Source: Streptomyces sp. NBC_00193 (GTDB taxonomy: Bacteria; Actinomycetota; Actinomycetes; Streptomycetales; Streptomycetaceae). From it: 64,000 bases of DNA. The stretch covers positions 310,001-374,000 of the forward strand of contig NZ_JAPEMM010000001.1 in assembly GCF_026342735.1 (NCBI RefSeq), given 5' to 3'. A program made the position numbers and the translations under genes. Below are positions 16,346-25,536 of this stretch, one piece after another (position 1 is the first letter of the stretch; each line of letters begins with the position of its first letter). The notes beneath the pieces were generated by a model. The model was not told the origin of the DNA. It saw nothing but the letters and a program-made list of their open reading frames with translations, and ran no database searches.

Positions 16346-17560
16346 GTGGCCAAGAAGGACAGCAAGTCCGCCAAGGGCGCCAAGGGCGAGAAGGCGAAGG
16401 CCGGGGCGTCGGCCAAGGCGGAGGAGGCCGGGACCTCGGCCAAGGCCGAGAAGGCGGACAAGGCAGAGGCCAAGGCAAGGGCCAAGGCCGGGGCGGCGGC
16501 CGAGGCCGCCAAGGGCGCCGGCTCCGAGAAGCCCGCCAAGGCGGAGAAGAAGACCGATCCCGACACCGGCGCCGACACCGGCGCCGCCACCGGCGGGAAG
16601 CCGAAGTCCAAGCCCCTCTCCCTGCGGGAGCTGCTCCGCATCTCGGCGGAGAACTCCAAGGGCTCCAAGGGCGGCGCCCGCAAGTCCGGCGGGCACGGCC
16701 ACGGACACGGGTACGCGTACGACGCCCCCCTGAGCCCCCTGCTCCGCGTCCCCTCCGGCGAGCGCGTCGACCTCGGAGCCTTCCACACCGGCGCGACCCC
16801 GGCCGGGCCCACCGACAAGGCGGCCGGCGTGGCGGCCACCGCGCTGATGGGCGAGCGGCTCGCCTCCCTCCAGGAGCGGCTCTACGCCGCCAGCACCGCC
16901 GGCGACCGCCGCCGCGTCCTGCTCGTGCTCCAGGGCATGGACACCAGCGGCAAGGGCGGCACCGTCAAGCACGTGATCGGCCTGTTCAACCCCTCCGGCT
17001 GCCGGATCAAGGCCTTCAAGGCGCCCACTCCGGAGGAGCAGAACCACCCCTTCCTGTGGCGCATCATGAAGGCGCTCCCCCAACCGGGCGAGATCGGCAT
17101 CTTCGACCGTTCGCACTACGAGGACGTCCTCATCGCCCGCGTCCGCGACCTGGTGCCGCGCAGTCAGCTGGGCCGCCGCTACGCGCAGATCAACCGGTTC
17201 GAGAAGTCCCTCGCCGACGACGGCGTCACCGTGGTGAAGGTCTTCCTCCACATCGGCTACGAGGAGCAGCGCAAGCGGCTCCTGGAGCGGCTCGACAACC
17301 CGGACAAGCACTGGAAGTTCAACGTGGGCGACATCGAGGAGCGCTCCGCGTGGCCCGCGTACCAGCAGGCGTACGAGCTGGCCCTGGAGCGCTGCTCCAC
17401 GGACGTCGCGCCCTGGTACGTCGTCCCCTCCGACCGCAAGTGGTACCGCAACTGGGCCATCAGCAAACTGCTGCTGGAGCATCTGGAGGGCATCGCGCCG
17501 CAGTACCCGAAGGGTGACTTCGACGTGGAGGAGTGCCGCACCCGCCTGCTTGCCACATAG
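16346..17560 (+). CDS. ppk2: Polyphosphate kinase 2 family protein with Lys/Ala-rich N-terminal tail
   Basis: A 404-residue protein. The C-terminal ~280 residues match PPK2: Walker A is L-Q-G-M-D-T-S-G-K-G-G-T, Walker B is F-D-R-S-H-Y-E-D, and R-I-K-A-F-K-A-P-T and W-K-F-N are also present. PPK2 enzymes move phosphate between polyphosphate and nucleotides. The first ~90 residues are almost only Lys, Ala, Glu and Gly, resembling histone H1-like tails rather than any PPK2 part, and suggest binding to polyphosphate, DNA or RNA. A histidine/glycine patch (G-H-G-H-G-H-G) follows near residue 115. The GTG start is chosen because the tail is continuous from there. Confidence 0.88.
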   Translation: MAKKDSKSAKGAKGEKAKAGASAKAEEAGTSAKAEKADKAEAKARAKAGAAAEAAKGAGSEKPAKAEKKTDPDTGADTGAATGGKPKSKPLSLRELLRISAENSKGSKGGARKSGGHGHGHGYAYDAPLSPLLRVPSGERVDLGAFHTGATPAGPTDKAAGVAATALMGERLASLQERLYAASTAGDRRRVLLVLQGMDTSGKGGTVKHVIGLFNPSGCRIKAFKAPTPEEQNHPFLWRIMKALPQPGEIGIFDRSHYEDVLIARVRDLVPRSQLGRRYAQINRFEKSLADDGVTVVKVFLHIGYEEQRKRLLERLDNPDKHWKFNVGDIEERSAWPAYQQAYELALERCSTDVAPWYVVPSDRKWYRNWAISKLLLEHLEGIAPQYPKGDFDVEECRTRLLAT

Positions 17561-17563
17561 TCA

Positions 17564-17569
17564 TATATT
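17564..17569 (+). promoter_or_regulatory. -10 box for probable leaderless transcription of the deacetylase gene
   Basis: TATATT, within an eight-base AT run, ends eight bases before the GTG at 17578. The start codon lacks a Shine-Dalgarno. The upstream part of the promoter would lie in the end of the PPK2 gene. Confidence 0.55.
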
Positions 17570-17577
17570 TTGCGCAT

Positions 17578-18516
17578 GTGACCATCTCAGTGCGCAGGAC
17601 GGCTGCCGTCGCGGCCGTAGCAGCTCTCAGTGCCGCCCTCGCCGCGTGCGGGGGCGGCACCGGTACGCCGGACGCCGGCGGCCGGGCCCGGATGGGGGCC
17701 TCCGCGGCCCCCTCCGCCCCGGCCTCCGCCGCCCCTTCCGCCGCGGGTTCCGCCACCCCGCCGCCGAGCCCCGGGAGCAGCCCGCCGGCGACGCCGCAGG
17801 CCGGGGCTCCGGGCAAGGCGCCGACCATGGCCCCCGGTCCGGGCGGTCTGACCCCCGTCTTCGACCGCGCGAAGCAGCACACCGACAAGACGGTGGCGCT
17901 GACCTTCGACGCCGACATGACCTCCGACCAGGGGCCGCGCGCGGCGGGCGGCGAGCACTTCGACAACCCGCAGCTGATCTCCACGCTGCGCACCCTCAAG
18001 GTGCCCTCGACGGTGTTCATGACGGGGCGCTGGGCCGAGGAGTACCCGGACCAGGCGAAGTCCATCGGCACGGACCCGAACTTCGAGATCGCGAACCACT
18101 CGTACAGCCACCACGCCTTCAAGTCGCCCTGCTACGGGCTCCCCACCCTCGACGAGGCCGCCGCCCGCGCCGACGTGGACCGGGCCTTCGAGGCCTTCCG
18201 CAAGGCGGGCGCGGTCAACACCGTCCCGTACTTCCGCTTCCCCGGCGGCTGCTACGACGACCAGGCGCTGCGGGCCATCTCCACGGCCAAGGTCACGGCC
18301 GTCCAGTGGGACGTGGTCAGCGGGGACGCGTTCGCGAAGGACCCCGACGCGGTGGCCGAACAGGTCCTGTCCGGGGTGAAGCCCGGCTCGGTCGTGGTCA
18401 TGCACTGCACGCGCAGCGCCGCCCCGGTCACCGAGGAGGCCATCCGGAAGATCGTCCCGGAGCTGCGCAAGCGCGGCTACCGCTTCGTCAAGGTCTCCGA
18501 CCTCATCGGGAAGTAA
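17578..18516 (+). CDS. Polysaccharide deacetylase (NodB) lipoprotein
   Basis: A 312-residue lipoprotein. The N-terminus is V-R-R then a hydrophobic stretch ending in the lipobox L-A-A-C, followed by ~75 residues of Pro/Ala/Ser-rich linker. The NodB domain has T-F-D-A-D (catalytic Asp and metal Asp), H-S-Y-S-H-H (metal histidines) and F-R-F-P-G-G. It should deacetylate cell-wall or extracellular polysaccharide outside the membrane. I prefer the GTG start at 17578 over an ATG 45 bases upstream because the signal peptide then starts correctly and a -10 box sits at leaderless distance. Confidence 0.9.
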   Translation: MTISVRRTAAVAAVAALSAALAACGGGTGTPDAGGRARMGASAAPSAPASAAPSAAGSATPPPSPGSSPPATPQAGAPGKAPTMAPGPGGLTPVFDRAKQHTDKTVALTFDADMTSDQGPRAAGGEHFDNPQLISTLRTLKVPSTVFMTGRWAEEYPDQAKSIGTDPNFEIANHSYSHHAFKSPCYGLPTLDEAAARADVDRAFEAFRKAGAVNTVPYFRFPGGCYDDQALRAISTAKVTAVQWDVVSGDAFAKDPDAVAEQVLSGVKPGSVVVMHCTRSAAPVTEEAIRKIVPELRKRGYRFVKVSDLIGK

Positions 18517-18537
18517 GCCAGTCGGAATCAGACGGAG

Positions 18538-18747
18538 TCAGCCGGAGCAGGCCGTGCGCTGCGCGTCCTGCCACTCGCACACCGGGCACAGCACCACGCC
18601 CGGTGTCGCGACCCCGTACTCGGTGGGCTTCCCGCACTCCACGCAGTCGGCGTAGGGCGGCCCGGCCACCCGCCCGGCGGGGGCCGCGGGGGCGGGACAG
18701 TACGAAGGGTCGGTGGAGGCGGGTGCGTGCTGCTCCGTCTGGTCCAT
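18538..18747 (-). CDS. Small zinc-ribbon protein
   Basis: A 69-residue protein with two cysteine pairs, C-V-E-C and C-P-V-C, spaced as in a zinc ribbon, plus single cysteines at both ends. The N-terminal half is proline/alanine-rich. It converges with the deacetylase gene and lies 48 bases downstream of the AIM24-like gene, possibly in the same operon. Third codon positions are strongly GC, which supports a real gene. Function unknown. Confidence 0.6.
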   Translation of the reverse strand: MDQTEQHAPASTDPSYCPAPAAPAGRVAGPPYADCVECGKPTEYGVATPGVVLCPVCEWQDAQRTACSG

Positions 18748-18795
18748 GCGTACGAGCCTACTGCGCGGTCCGGGCCGTCCGGGCGGTCTGCCCGG

Positions 18796-19470
18796 TCAGT
18801 GGGCGGCGGCCGTCTCGGTGGCCTCGCTCGGGCGGACGATGACGAAGCCCTCGCCGCCGAGCTTCAGCTGGACGGCCTCGCCGGAGCCGCCGCGGATCAT
18901 CGAGCCGACGGACTGGGACCGGTGCAGCGCCGCCTCCAGGCGGGCGCTCCAGCCGACCACCGCGTCGGTGTCCACGTAGACGGGGGCCTGCGGGGTGACC
19001 GGTATGACGATCGGGTTCCCGTCGCAGACGACGGCGAGCTTTCCGGTGCCGGTGAAGAGGCTGTTGAAGAGGCCGCCGCCGGCCATGCCGGCGCCCTTCA
19101 GCAGCTTGATCTCGTAGCCGAGGGTCGGGTCGAAGCACAGGACGTTGCGGCCGTTGACGGTGAGCGCGTCACCGGGCTCGAACTCGATGATGAAACAGTG
19201 GCCCGCCCGGTGCGCGAACCAGGCCTCGCCCTGCCCGCGTACGGACATCAGCGGGAGCCCCTCGCCCGTGACGGCGCTCCTGAGCATGCGGCCGACGCCC
19301 TCCCCCTTGCGCTCGAACCGCAGGTTCCCCCGGAAGGCCACCATCGAGCCCTGGCGGGCGAGCACCTCACCGTCGACGGTGTACTTCACGGACTTGGCGT
19401 TCTGCAGGGTCATCCCGGGCACGGCGGACGCCTCGGCCAGGTTCCCGGACGCGAACAGGTCACTTTTCAT
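18796..19470 (-). CDS. AIM24 family protein
   Basis: A 224-residue beta-rich protein of the AIM24/TspO-associated family. Typical segments are [32 protein letters not shown] and [12 protein letters not shown] use the ATG at 19470 (M-K-S-D-L-F) rather than one five codons upstream; both are possible. Family members form trimeric beta barrels, but their molecular role in bacteria is not established. Cytosolic. Confidence 0.8.
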   Translation of the reverse strand: MKSDLFASGNLAEASAVPGMTLQNAKSVKYTVDGEVLARQGSMVAFRGNLRFERKGEGVGRMLRSAVTGEGLPLMSVRGQGEAWFAHRAGHCFIIEFEPGDALTVNGRNVLCFDPTLGYEIKLLKGAGMAGGGLFNSLFTGTGKLAVVCDGNPIVIPVTPQAPVYVDTDAVVGWSARLEAALHRSQSVGSMIRGGSGEAVQLKLGGEGFVIVRPSEATETAAAH

Positions 19471-19541
19471 GCCGTCGATCCTCACCCGTACCGGGCCCCT
19501 CGGGCATCAGCCCGGAGGCGGAGGCTGGCATCCTTGGCCGG

Positions 19542-20300
19542 ATGAGCACCGAGGACACGCGCCACAACACCCTTGTACCCGCAGTACCCGCAGTCGGGTC
19601 CGACAGCCCCTTCCGGCAGGAGCGGATCGCCCGCGACGACGCACCGCAGTACGTCCTCCCGCTGGTGGTCCGGATCGAGAAGGCGGAGCCGCCGGCCCGG
19701 ACCGACGCCCTGGAGACGGCCGCCCGCGCCGTGCTCGTCCTGCTCACCGACGAGCGGTCGACCGGCGAGGGCGAGTGGGCCGCGGCGGTCCGGGACTGGC
19801 AGGACGCGCGGATCCGCAAGGTGGTGCGCCGGGCGCGCGGGGCGGAGTGGCGCAAGGCGGGGACCCTGCCGGGCCTCACGGTGCACGGCGCGGACTCGGA
19901 GGTACGGGTCTTCCCGCCGGTCCCGCTCGACGGCTGGCCCAAGGAGCTGGCCAAGCTCCAGGTGTCGGGCACCGATCTGGACGACCCGGAGCCCGTCGCA
20001 CCGGCGGAGGCCGGACTGCCGGTCCTCTGGCTCAATCCCGGCCTGGACATGTCCGCCGGCAAGGCCATGGCCCAGGCCGGACACGCGGCGCAGCTGGCGT
20101 GGTGGGAGCTGACGGGCCCGGAACGGGCCGCGTGGCGGGAGTCCGGCTTCCGGCTGGCCGTACGGACGGCCGCGCGCGAGCGGTGGGCGGAGCTGTCCGG
20201 GAGCGGGCTGCCGGTGGTGCGGGACGCGGGGTTCACGGAGATCGCGCCCGGCTCCTGCACGGTGGTCGCGGACCATCCGGCGCTGCGGGCGCGGCTGTAG
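19542..20300 (+). CDS. Pth2-type peptidyl-tRNA hydrolase family protein
   Basis: A 252-residue protein whose C-terminal ~115 residues match the archaeal/eukaryotic Pth2 fold: [20 protein letters not shown], then [17 protein letters not shown]. Pth2 enzymes release peptides from peptidyl-tRNA. The N-terminal ~130 residues are an actinobacterial extension without recognised motifs. Bacterial Pth1 is normally the essential enzyme, so this is probably accessory. It diverges from the AIM24-like gene. Confidence 0.75.
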   Translation: MSTEDTRHNTLVPAVPAVGSDSPFRQERIARDDAPQYVLPLVVRIEKAEPPARTDALETAARAVLVLLTDERSTGEGEWAAAVRDWQDARIRKVVRRARGAEWRKAGTLPGLTVHGADSEVRVFPPVPLDGWPKELAKLQVSGTDLDDPEPVAPAEAGLPVLWLNPGLDMSAGKAMAQAGHAAQLAWWELTGPERAAWRESGFRLAVRTAARERWAELSGSGLPVVRDAGFTEIAPGSCTVVADHPALRARL

Positions 20301-20332
20301 CCGTCCCGGCATCCGGGAAGCGGCCCGGGCGG

Positions 20333-20359
20333 GGAACCTCAAATGTTGCTCTGAACGTC
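20333..20359 (+). promoter_or_regulatory. ECF sigma-like promoter for the DUF692 operon
   Basis: GGAAC at 20333-20337 and CGTC at 20356-20359, 18 bases apart, match the -35/-10 arrangement of Streptomyces ECF (SigE-like) promoters. The predicted start leaves a ~70-base leader before the ATG at 20435. There is no alternative TATA-like -10 nearby. Confidence 0.45.
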
Positions 20360-20397
20360 CCCCTGGGCGGGTTGGCCCGGCTCCGTCGGGGCCATGA

Positions 20398-20417
20398 CAT
20401 CGGCACACGGACCGATG
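20398..20417 (+). promoter_or_regulatory. Inverted repeat in the leader of the DUF692 operon
   Basis: CATCGG and CCGATG are separated by eight bases, about 18 bases before the start codon of the DUF692 gene. It may be a small RNA hairpin or an operator. It overlaps no coding sequence. Confidence 0.3.
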
Positions 20418-20434
20418 AGAGGGGGCGAGGGGAC

Positions 20435-21781
20435 ATGAAGCCCATGGCACACCTGGGGGTGGGCATCGGCTGGCGGCCGGAGATCGCGGGGGCGGTCGAA
20501 GGCCTGCCGGGCCTGGACTGGGTCGAGGTGGTGGCGGAGAACATCTGCCCCGGCCACCTGCCGGAGTCCCTGCAGCGGCTGCTCGAACGCGGGGTCCGCG
20601 TGGTGCCGCACGGCGTCTCGCTGGGCATCGGCGGCGCCGACCGCCCGGACCCGGCGAAGCTGGCCGCGCTCGGGGAGCGGGCGGTGGCGCTGGGCGCTCC
20701 GCTGGTCACCGAGCACATCGCCTTCGTACGGACCTCCTCGGTGGCGCCGGGACCGGTGCTCGAAGCCGGGCACCTGCTGCCCGTGGCGCGGACCCGGGAC
20801 GCGCTGGACGTGCTCTGCGAGAACGTACGGATCGCGCAGGACGCGCTGCCGGTGCCGCTCGCGCTGGAGAACATCGCGGCGCTGGTGTCGTGGCCCGGGG
20901 AGGAGCTCACCGAGGCGCAGTTCCTGACCGAGCTGGTGGAGCGGACCGGGGTGCGGCTGCTGATCGACGTGGCCAACCTGCACACCAACCGGGTCAACCG
21001 GGGGGAGGACCCGGTCGCCGTGCTGGACGGGATCCCGCTGGAGGCGCTGGCGTACGTGCACGTGGCCGGGGGCGTGGAGCGGGCTGGGGTGTGGCACGAC
21101 ACGCATGCGCATCCCGTGCCGCCTGAGGTGCTGGACGTTCTTGCGGAGCTCCGCTCCCGGGTGGACCCGCCCGGGGTGCTGCTGGAGCGGGACGACGACT
21201 TTCCCGGCGAAGCCGAGCTCGCGGGTGAGCTGGTCGCGATCCGGGGGGTGCTGGGCGGCCCTGCGGGGGCTGTCCCCTACCCGCCCTTCCACCGTTCCCC
21301 GGGCGCTGCCCGGACCCGCGACTCAAACGCCGGCGGGGCTGTATCGGCCCCGGACTCGGGCGCCGGGTTGGACGCCGTGCGGACGCGGGTCGGGATCGGG
21401 CAGGCCGCCCTGTTGTCGGCGCTCGTGGCCGGGACTCCCGTGCCCGAGGGGTTCGACCGGCAGCGGGTGCGCGTGCAGGCGCGGGCGCTCGCGGCCAAGC
21501 GGGCCGGGGTCGTGTCCAGGCTGGCGCCCGAGCTGCCCGGGATCCTGGGCGGGGAGGACGCGTACCGGGAGGCCTTCCTCGGCTATGCCCGGCACCGGCC
21601 CATGACCGCCGGATACCGGCGCGACGCACTGGACTTCGCCGAGCACCTGCTGGTCCGGGACCTGCCCGCCGACCCCGCCGCCCGGCAGCGTCTCACGCTC
21701 TGGTGGCGGGACCGGTCCGGGGCCCGGCCGCCGCGCCGGGCCGTGCGCTGGGCCCGCGCCCTCGTGGGGAGGGCGGCGTGA
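20435..21781 (+). CDS. DUF692/MNIO-family iron enzyme fused to a HvfC-like C-terminal domain
   Basis: A 448-residue protein. Residues 1-270 are a DUF692 (MNIO) TIM barrel with the expected metal ligands: E31 and E35, H58, E92-H93, E144-N145, D177, N180, H182, H208, H220-D221, H223 and E250. MNIO enzymes use two or three irons for oxidative chemistry on peptide side chains, often cysteine, as in methanobactin, TglH and bufferin maturation. After a Pro/Ala/Gly-rich linker, residues ~310-430 resemble the helical partner domain encoded separately (HvfC/BufC type) in other systems. The stop overlaps the next GTG, so enzyme and TIGR04222-like protein are translationally coupled. I chose the ATG at 20435, with a GAGGGG ribosome site. 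Confidence 0.85.
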   Translation: MKPMAHLGVGIGWRPEIAGAVEGLPGLDWVEVVAENICPGHLPESLQRLLERGVRVVPHGVSLGIGGADRPDPAKLAALGERAVALGAPLVTEHIAFVRTSSVAPGPVLEAGHLLPVARTRDALDVLCENVRIAQDALPVPLALENIAALVSWPGEELTEAQFLTELVERTGVRLLIDVANLHTNRVNRGEDPVAVLDGIPLEALAYVHVAGGVERAGVWHDTHAHPVPPEVLDVLAELRSRVDPPGVLLERDDDFPGEAELAGELVAIRGVLGGPAGAVPYPPFHRSPGAARTRDSNAGGAVSAPDSGAGLDAVRTRVGIGQAALLSALVAGTPVPEGFDRQRVRVQARALAAKRAGVVSRLAPELPGILGGEDAYREAFLGYARHRPMTAGYRRDALDFAEHLLVRDLPADPAARQRLTLWWRDRSGARPPRRAVRWARALVGRAA

Positions 21782-22854
21782 ACGTCTTCGACCTCCTCGC
21801 CGTGGCCGTCTGGATCGGCGTCATCACCTCCAGCGTCCTGCTCCTGCGCGGCCTGCGGCAGTCGCGGCCGCCCACGCTCGTCCCCGCCCCGCGCCTGCAC
21901 GACCTGTCCGAGGCCGCCTTCATGGCCGGCGGGCCCGGCGCGGTGGTGGACGCCGCGCTCGTCTCGCTGCTCTGCGACGGCCGGATGCTGGTCGGCGGGC
22001 CCGGCATCGTCCAGGTACGGCCGGGGGTGCGCGGCGGCGACCCCGCCCAGCGGGCCGTGCTCCAGGCCTGCCAGGGCGCCCCGTCCGGGTGGCTCTACCA
22101 GATCCGCTACGCCGCCATGCGGGATCCGGCCGTGCAGGAGACCGGTGACGCACTGGCCGCCCGCGGGCTGATCGCCACCCCCGGCGGCCGCCATCGCTGG
22201 CTGCGCCACGGGGTGATCCAGGCCGTCGTGTGCGGGGTGCTGCTGATCCTCTCCCTGCCGCTGTCCTTCGTCGCCTTCGTGCTCCAGGAGGGGGCCGGGT
22301 CGGTCCGGGTGCCGTTCATCGCCGAGGTGCTGCCCGTTCTGCTGGGCGGCATCGTCGTGGGCACCGTGAGTGCCTCCCGTGCCCGGCAGCGGATCACCCC
22401 GGCGGGGGCCGCGGCGCTGCGCGCCGTCCGCGCCCACTACGGGGCCGACCAGAGCCCGTACGTCCAGACCTCGCTGTTCGGGCTGCGGGGCCTGAGGGAC
22501 CCGTACCTGCGCGAGCAGTTGGTGCCGGCGGCCCGCGGGACCCGGCTGGCTGCGGCCCAGTCCCGTACGCGTTCCGGCGGCTCGGGGTCCTCCTGGGAGT
22601 CCGGGGCCGAGGTCATCCCGGTCGTCTGGTGCGCGGGTTCCGACGGCGGCGGGTCCGACGGCGGCGGCGGATCCGGCGGGTCGGGCTGCGGCTCCTCGGG
22701 CTCGGTGTGCGGCTCCTCCGGGAGCGGTTGCGGGGGCGGCGGATCCAGCGGGTCGAGCTGTTCCGGCAGCTCCGGCGGCTCCAGCTGTTCCAGTGGCTCC
22801 AGCGGCTCGAGTTGTAGCAGTTCGTCCAGTTCCAGCTGCAGCAGCAGTTCCTGA
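21778..22854 (+). CDS. TIGR04222-like membrane protein with Gly/Ser/Cys tail, probable MNIO substrate
   Basis: A 358-residue protein starting at the GTG that overlaps the DUF692 stop. It has an N-terminal transmembrane helix (about residues 5-24), a soluble region with E-A-A-F-M-A-G-G-P and D-G-R-M-L-V-G-G-P, and two further helices near 160-205. The last 74 residues are almost only Gly, Ser and Cys, with eight cysteines at about 285, 304, 311, 318, 328, 337, 346 and 354. The cysteines are evenly spaced, seven to ten residues apart after the first. The tail has no plausible fold and looks like a modification substrate or metal-binding surface. Topology relative to the membrane is uncertain. 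Confidence 0.8.
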   Translation: MNVFDLLAVAVWIGVITSSVLLLRGLRQSRPPTLVPAPRLHDLSEAAFMAGGPGAVVDAALVSLLCDGRMLVGGPGIVQVRPGVRGGDPAQRAVLQACQGAPSGWLYQIRYAAMRDPAVQETGDALAARGLIATPGGRHRWLRHGVIQAVVCGVLLILSLPLSFVAFVLQEGAGSVRVPFIAEVLPVLLGGIVVGTVSASRARQRITPAGAAALRAVRAHYGADQSPYVQTSLFGLRGLRDPYLREQLVPAARGTRLAAAQSRTRSGGSGSSWESGAEVIPVVWCAGSDGGGSDGGGGSGGSGCGSSGSVCGSSGSGCGGGGSSGSSCSGSSGGSSCSSGSSGSSCSSSSSSSCSSSS

Positions 22855-22938
22855 CCATCCATCACGGGCCCGTCACGAGCTGCTCACACCTCGGCAGAAG
22901 CCTGTACCTGCAGGTTCCACATCTTGTAGAACTCGGAC

Positions 22939-23724
22939 ATGTTCTGGGTCCTGTTCCTCCTCCTTGCCTGGGCAGGGCTGCTGTTCGCGTGCACCCGCCT
23001 CCTGCAGGCCGCCGCCGAACCGGCGGACCCCGCGCCGGGCACCGCCGTGCGCCACCACCACGACGAGCTGAGCCTGTACGAGGCCGCCTACCTCGCGGGC
23101 GGCCCCGAGCGGGTGGCCGAGCTGACGCTGCTGTCCATGCAGCGCCAGCGGCGGCTGCTGCTCGCGTACACGGGCTGGGCGACGGTGGTCGACCCGGTGG
23201 GGCGCGACCCCCACGAGTGCTCGGTGCTCGGCGCGTTCGGGCCGGACGGTCAGGAGCCGGTGACCTCCGTACGGGCGGTCGCCGCGCGGGATCCTGCCGT
23301 ACGGGCCCTCGCGGACCGGCTCGGGGAGGCCGGGCTCGCGCTGCGCGAAGGGGCCCAGCAGGAGATCGACGCGGGGATCCGGGCGGTCCGGCAGGCCACC
23401 GTGCTGGTCCTCGCCATGGCTGCGGCCGCGCTGTGCGTACCCGATCCGGGGACCACGACCACGATGATCCTGTGCTGGTTCGCCCTGCCGCTGATCCTGG
23501 CGCTGGGCTGCCTGGCCATAGCCCGCGTCGAGGGGCACGCGCAGTCCGGGTGGGCCTCCCCGGCCGGCCGGCGGCTCCTCGTGGAGCTGGGGCGGGAGCG
23601 GGGCGTCCGGGGCTCGCTCACGGCGGTGGCCCTGCGGGGGCTGCGCGCGGTCACGGATCCCGAGCTGCGGGCGGCGCTCACGTACGGCAGGCGGGGTCGG
23701 ATTCCGCGGCAACGGGGGCATTGA
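22939..23724 (+). CDS. Second TIGR04222-like membrane protein, without Cys tail
   Basis: A 261-residue protein with an N-terminal hydrophobic helix (F-W-V-L-F-L-L-L-A-W), a soluble region with L-Y-E-A-A-Y-L-A-G-G-P-E-R, and two central helices near residues 155-195. It shares the A-x-L-A-G-G-P motif and overall layout with the preceding protein but ends in a basic C-terminus without the cysteine tail. It lies 84 bases downstream of that gene on the same strand. It may be a scaffold or anchoring partner of the modified paralogue. Function unknown. Confidence 0.75.
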   Translation: MFWVLFLLLAWAGLLFACTRLLQAAAEPADPAPGTAVRHHHDELSLYEAAYLAGGPERVAELTLLSMQRQRRLLLAYTGWATVVDPVGRDPHECSVLGAFGPDGQEPVTSVRAVAARDPAVRALADRLGEAGLALREGAQQEIDAGIRAVRQATVLVLAMAAAALCVPDPGTTTTMILCWFALPLILALGCLAIARVEGHAQSGWASPAGRRLLVELGRERGVRGSLTAVALRGLRAVTDPELRAALTYGRRGRIPRQRGH

Positions 23725-23768
23725 GCGCGACACCGGCCGGTGGTCCTGTACAGGAGGCCGCCCGCCGG

Positions 23769-23793
23769 ATCTCATCGGACGGTCCGATGAGAT
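23769..23793. promoter_or_regulatory. Perfect 12-base-arm palindrome before the secreted hydrolase gene
   Basis: ATCTCATCGGAC, one base, then GTCCGATGAGAT. The one-base centre is too short for a stable RNA loop without opening the stem, so a protein operator is as likely as a terminator for the upstream operon. It ends 12 bases before the ATG at 23806. Confidence 0.5.
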
Positions 23794-23805
23794 GAGAGGC
23801 CCGCC

Positions 23806-25482
23806 ATGCGCATGCCCCGGGTGCCCGCCACGGTCGTGCTGGCCGCCCTCGCGCTGGCCGCCTCCCTGCCGATGACCTCCGCCGCCGGGGCCGCTCCCCC
23901 GGGGCCGCCCCGGGCGACGGCGGCCAGTGCGGCCACCGAGGCCGCCAGGGCCGCCGGGGCCGGACTCGCGGCCCGTCAGGCAGCCCGCGACGGACTGGAG
24001 TTCGGGCCCTGCCCCGTCGCCGAGGGACTCGGACCGGACGTGCGGTGCGGCACGCTCCGGGTCCCCGTCGACTACGCCCGGCCCTTCGGGGAGCAGACCG
24101 AGATCCTCGTCAGCCGGGTCGCCGCCTCCGGCGCGGGCGGGGTCCGGCGGCAGGGGGCGCTCGTGTACAACCCCGGCGGACCGGGCGGGAACGGCCTGTT
24201 CTTCCCGCTCGTCGCCGACCTGCCCGAGTGGCGCCGCATCGGGGCCGCCTACGACCTCGTCGGCTACGCCCCGCGCGGGGTCGGCCGCTCGGGGCACCCG
24301 CTGTCCTGCCAGGACCCGGCGCAGTACGCCCCGGCCCCGGCCGAGGCCGCCGGGGCGCGGCCGGACGCCGCCGCCAAGGAGCAGCGGATCGCCGCCGCGC
24401 GGGCCTACGCCCGCGGCTGCGCGGAGCGGGCCGGGGCCGCCCTCGGCTCGTACACGACCCTGAACAACGTCCGCGACCTGCACGTGCTGCGTGCCGCTCT
24501 CGGCGAGGGCGGGCTGACCTTCATGGGGGCCTCGTACGGCACGTACCTCGGCTCGGTCTACGCGACCCTCTACCCCGGCCACGTCCGCCGGATGGTCTTC
24601 GACTCGGCCGTCGACCCGGACCCGCGCAAGGTCTGGTACCGCAACAACCTCGCCCAGGCCCCCGGCTTCGAGCGCCGCTGGGCGGACTTCCGTGCCTGGG
24701 CGGCCCGCCACCACGCCGCGTACGGGCTCGGCTCCACCCCCGAAGCGGTGCAGGCGAGTTACGAGCGGGTGCGGGCGGCGCTCGCCCGTGAACCGGCGGG
24801 CGGGGTGGTCGGCACCGGGCAGCTGCACTCCGCGTACTTGCGGGCCGCGTACTACGACGAGGTCTGGCCGGGCCGGGCGGCTGCCCTGGCGGCGTTCCTG
24901 CGCGGTGACCCGCGCCCGCTCGTCTCGCTCGCCGCTCCGGACCCGGCGGCGGCCGTCGAGGGCGAGAACGCGACGGCCGTCTACACGGCGACCCTGTGCA
25001 ACGACGCCCCGTGGCCCGCCGACTGGGAGACCTGGGACCGCGACAACACCGAACTGGCCCGCACGGCCCCCTTCGAGACCTGGGCCAACGCCTTCCTGAA
25101 CCTGCCCTGCGCCTTCTGGCCGGTGCGCGAACGGCAGCGGCCGGTGGACGTCGGACCACGGCCGGACGCGCCGCTCCCCCAGACGCTGATCGTCGCGGCC
25201 GAGCGGGACGGCGCCACCCCGTACGGGGGCGCGCTGGAGCTCCAGCGGCGGCTCGGGCCGGGGGCGGGGCTGGTGACGGAGCAGGGGGCCGGTACCCACG
25301 GAGTGGTCGGCGGACGCAATGACTGCGTGGACGCTCACGTGGAGCGGTACTTGCTGACGGGTGACACGGCGGGGTCACGTGTCACGTGTGCGCCGCATCC
25401 GGAGCCCGCACCGGTGTCGCTGGACGACCGGGCAGCGATCGCCCGGGGGCACCCCAGGGCGTTGCTGCCGCCAGTCGTCTGA
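23806..25482 (+). CDS. Secreted alpha/beta hydrolase (tripeptidyl aminopeptidase/SlpD-like)
   Basis: A 558-residue exported serine hydrolase. It has a Sec signal peptide with an A-x-A site near residue 30. The nucleophile elbow is G-A-S-Y-G-T, the oxyanion region is Y-N-P-G-G-P-G-G-N-G, and the acid and base are in E-R-D-G-A-T-P and G-T-H-G-V near the C-terminus. This is the layout of the Streptomyces tripeptidyl aminopeptidase and SlpD/E family, which trims peptides outside the cell. A palindrome immediately upstream may control it. A terminator-like stem follows. Confidence 0.88.
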   Translation: MRMPRVPATVVLAALALAASLPMTSAAGAAPPGPPRATAASAATEAARAAGAGLAARQAARDGLEFGPCPVAEGLGPDVRCGTLRVPVDYARPFGEQTEILVSRVAASGAGGVRRQGALVYNPGGPGGNGLFFPLVADLPEWRRIGAAYDLVGYAPRGVGRSGHPLSCQDPAQYAPAPAEAAGARPDAAAKEQRIAAARAYARGCAERAGAALGSYTTLNNVRDLHVLRAALGEGGLTFMGASYGTYLGSVYATLYPGHVRRMVFDSAVDPDPRKVWYRNNLAQAPGFERRWADFRAWAARHHAAYGLGSTPEAVQASYERVRAALAREPAGGVVGTGQLHSAYLRAAYYDEVWPGRAAALAAFLRGDPRPLVSLAAPDPAAAVEGENATAVYTATLCNDAPWPADWETWDRDNTELARTAPFETWANAFLNLPCAFWPVRERQRPVDVGPRPDAPLPQTLIVAAERDGATPYGGALELQRRLGPGAGLVTEQGAGTHGVVGGRNDCVDAHVERYLLTGDTAGSRVTCAPHPEPAPVSLDDRAAIARGHPRALLPPVV

Positions 25483-25536
25483 ACTTCCGGGCGGGATCTC
25501 CGGCTGCGTCGATTCGGGGGCAGGGCCTCCCGATCC

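Noticed and set aside
22437..22865. Leu/Glu/Pro-rich minus-strand frame opposite the Cys tail
   Set aside because: Its repetitive L-E-Q-L-E-P composition is the mirror of Gly/Ser/Cys codons. The plus-strand protein has the start overlap, membrane helices and family motif.
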